Source: Candidatus Saccharibacteria bacterium UBA2834
Lineage (GTDB): Bacteria; Patescibacteriota; Saccharimonadia; Saccharimonadales; Saccharimonadaceae
Direction of reading: 5' to 3'
Assembly (NCBI GenBank): GCA_002351365.1
Contig: DEGE01000025.1
Span: 1,488-11,362 of the forward strand
Length of the DNA: 9,875 nucleotides
Shown: piece after piece, positions 9,123-9,875 of the stretch
Position numbering within the stretch: the first letter of the stretch is position 1
Layout of the letters: each line of letters opens with the position of its first letter
Notes under the pieces: model-generated
Told to the model about the DNA's origin: nothing
Databases searched by the model: none
Seen by the model: the letters and a program-made list of their open reading frames with translations, nothing else
Program-made: the position numbers and the translations under genes

Positions 9123-9128
9123 ATTGTA
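9123..9128 (-). promoter_or_regulatory. -10 box of the prepilin gene, predicted leaderless
   Basis: TACAAT on the minus strand ends 6 nt before ATG 9116, the same box and distance as at htpX. It follows the terminator of the preceding gene. If ATG 9134 were the start, this box would be coding sequence; only a weak TTGTTT is seen at 18 nt as -35. Confidence 0.5.
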
Positions 9129-9145
9129 ACGCATATATGCTCCAG

Positions 9146-9180
9146 AAAAAACAAAAGATGCACCATAGCGGTACATCTTT
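9146..9180 (-). terminator. Rho-independent terminator of the nucleotidyltransferase gene
   Basis: On the minus strand AAAGATGTACC pairs with GGTGCATCTTT (11 bp, one G-U pair) around GCTAT, followed by TG and six T. It lies 38 nt after the stop codon. Confidence 0.9.
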
Positions 9181-9218
9181 CGGATATGATTATTCTATAA
9201 AAGATAGTTCCATAATAA

Positions 9219-9875
9219 CTATGAGTTGAGCGGAGACGGATAGACGCCTTGATCAACTAGTTTTTTGAACTCTTCGATCACTTTATCCTTATCCGCAGCA
9301 TAGGTAATTCCGAACCATTTATCATGAGTCTCGAGAACAGAGATAGTGGTGCGGTTCTCCTTTAGTAGCCCCTCCATGATAATTGGCAGTAAGTATTCGG
9401 CTTTCAAGTCGCCTTCTGGAATGTTTTTCAAGAAGTCGACAAAGCCATCTTCCAAGATTTTTAGATAGTCAGGAGTTACACCCCACATATTCATTGAAGC
9501 TAAGGATGAAAGAGGAATTTCTTTTCCGTCATCTTCTGAAACGGCCATCTCGTCGTTCTTCTTAACGATATTTGGAGTTTCCGTAATCTCCGTCAGATGT
9601 CCATTGTCGTCGACTTTACAGATACCACGGGTCACGCCACCTTGGTCACTAAGAGTATTCTCCAATACGAACCCTGGCATACAGTATCGATATTGATCAT
9701 TCGCATGCTCTATAAGGAAATCATGAACTTTTACAAAGGCTTCTTTGCCGTAGTAATCATCAGCATTGATGACGGCGAAAGGTTCGTGAATCAAATCTTT
9801 ACAAGCTAAGACCGCCTGGCCGGTACCCCACGGCTTAACGCGTCCTTCTGGCACAGTAAAGCCCTCTGGCAAATC
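9219..9875 (-). CDS. Sugar-phosphate nucleotidyltransferase (5' end outside window)
   Basis: 218 C-terminal residues, stop TAG; the frame is open to the window edge. Transfers a nucleotidyl group from an NTP to a sugar phosphate (or similar), giving an activated sugar for cell-surface glycans. Seen: KPWGTGQAVL (14-23), the sugar-nucleotide binding turn; the metal and nucleotide motif VINADDYYG (35-43); TLSDQGGVTRGIC; SMNMWGVTPDYLKIL, the family's 'S-M-N-x-W-G-F' strand; AEYLLPIIMEGLL; and a C-terminal KWFGITYAADKDKV and GVYPSPL. This matches the COG1208/GalU-like NTP_transferase class in which the N-terminal GxG loop, here missing, lies upstream. The substrate (UDP-glucose, dTDP-glucose or other) cannot be decided. 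The apparent TTG start at 9872 is only where the frame meets the edge. Ends with its own terminator. Confidence 0.9.
   Translation of the reverse strand, partial: DLPEGFTVPEGRVKPWGTGQAVLACKDLIHEPFAVINADDYYGKEAFVKVHDFLIEHANDQYRYCMPGFVLENTLSDQGGVTRGICKVDDNGHLTEITETPNIVKKNDEMAVSEDDGKEIPLSSLASMNMWGVTPDYLKILEDGFVDFLKNIPEGDLKAEYLLPIIMEGLLKENRTTISVLETHDKWFGITYAADKDKVIEEFKKLVDQGVYPSPLNS

Noticed and set aside
9117..9176. Longer prepilin start at 9176
   Set aside because: It begins inside the terminator hairpin 9146-9180 and would put 29 residues before the processing Gly, too long for an ordinary prepilin leader; ATG 9116 gives a 9-residue leader.

Overview
The window looks like a chromosomal segment of a Patescibacteria/CPR bacterium, most likely a Candidatus Saccharibacteria (TM7) relative. 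This rests on the style of the proteins: a divergent NAD-dependent ligase, a UvrD/HelD-type helicase with a C-terminal zinc ribbon, HtpX, an isolated type IV pilin and a membrane-anchored FAM173-like methyltransferase. Dense gene packing with short overlaps fits the same picture. No database search was possible, so the taxonomy is an inference. All genes but one are on the minus strand, so they are described here in transcription order, from high to low coordinates.

9219-9875: 3' part of a sugar-phosphate nucleotidyltransferase, closed by a clear terminator (9146-9180). 8023-9116: a two-gene unit, a type IV prepilin followed 2 nt later by a membrane-tethered SAM methyltransferase. 7316-7960: a six-helix HdeD/DUF308 membrane protein with its own promoter. 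6312-7314: a GC-rich block with a Cys-rich GlcG/HbpS-like protein (6643-7212), a strong Shine-Dalgarno, a terminator, and then tRNA-Gly(GCC) with its own promoter and terminator. Convergent to these is the only plus-strand gene (5880-6311), a small protein that may be a distant relative of the HbpS-like one, also with a terminator.

3604-5697: a helicase reading frame that keeps one frame throughout but is cut by three in-frame TGA codons; one sits exactly where the family has the Trp of motif III. I call it a pseudogene, but the pattern deserves checking. 1-3566: htpX, then a six-helix membrane protein with a Lys-rich tail, then ligA (5' 535 codons, running off the window). These three genes overlap by 14 nt at both junctions and almost certainly form an operon. 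htpX and the prepilin both have a TACAAT box exactly 6 nt before the ATG, which predicts leaderless mRNAs.

The most unusual points are: (i) the TGA-only interruption of the helicase, together with no TGA among nine visible stop codons; (ii) a LigA with no cysteine left in its zinc-finger segment; (iii) a tRNA-Gly in which the universal G19-C56 elbow pair appears replaced by U19-A56; (iv) a promoter embedded in the terminator of the preceding gene. I saw no CRISPR array, transposase, phage gene or defence operon.
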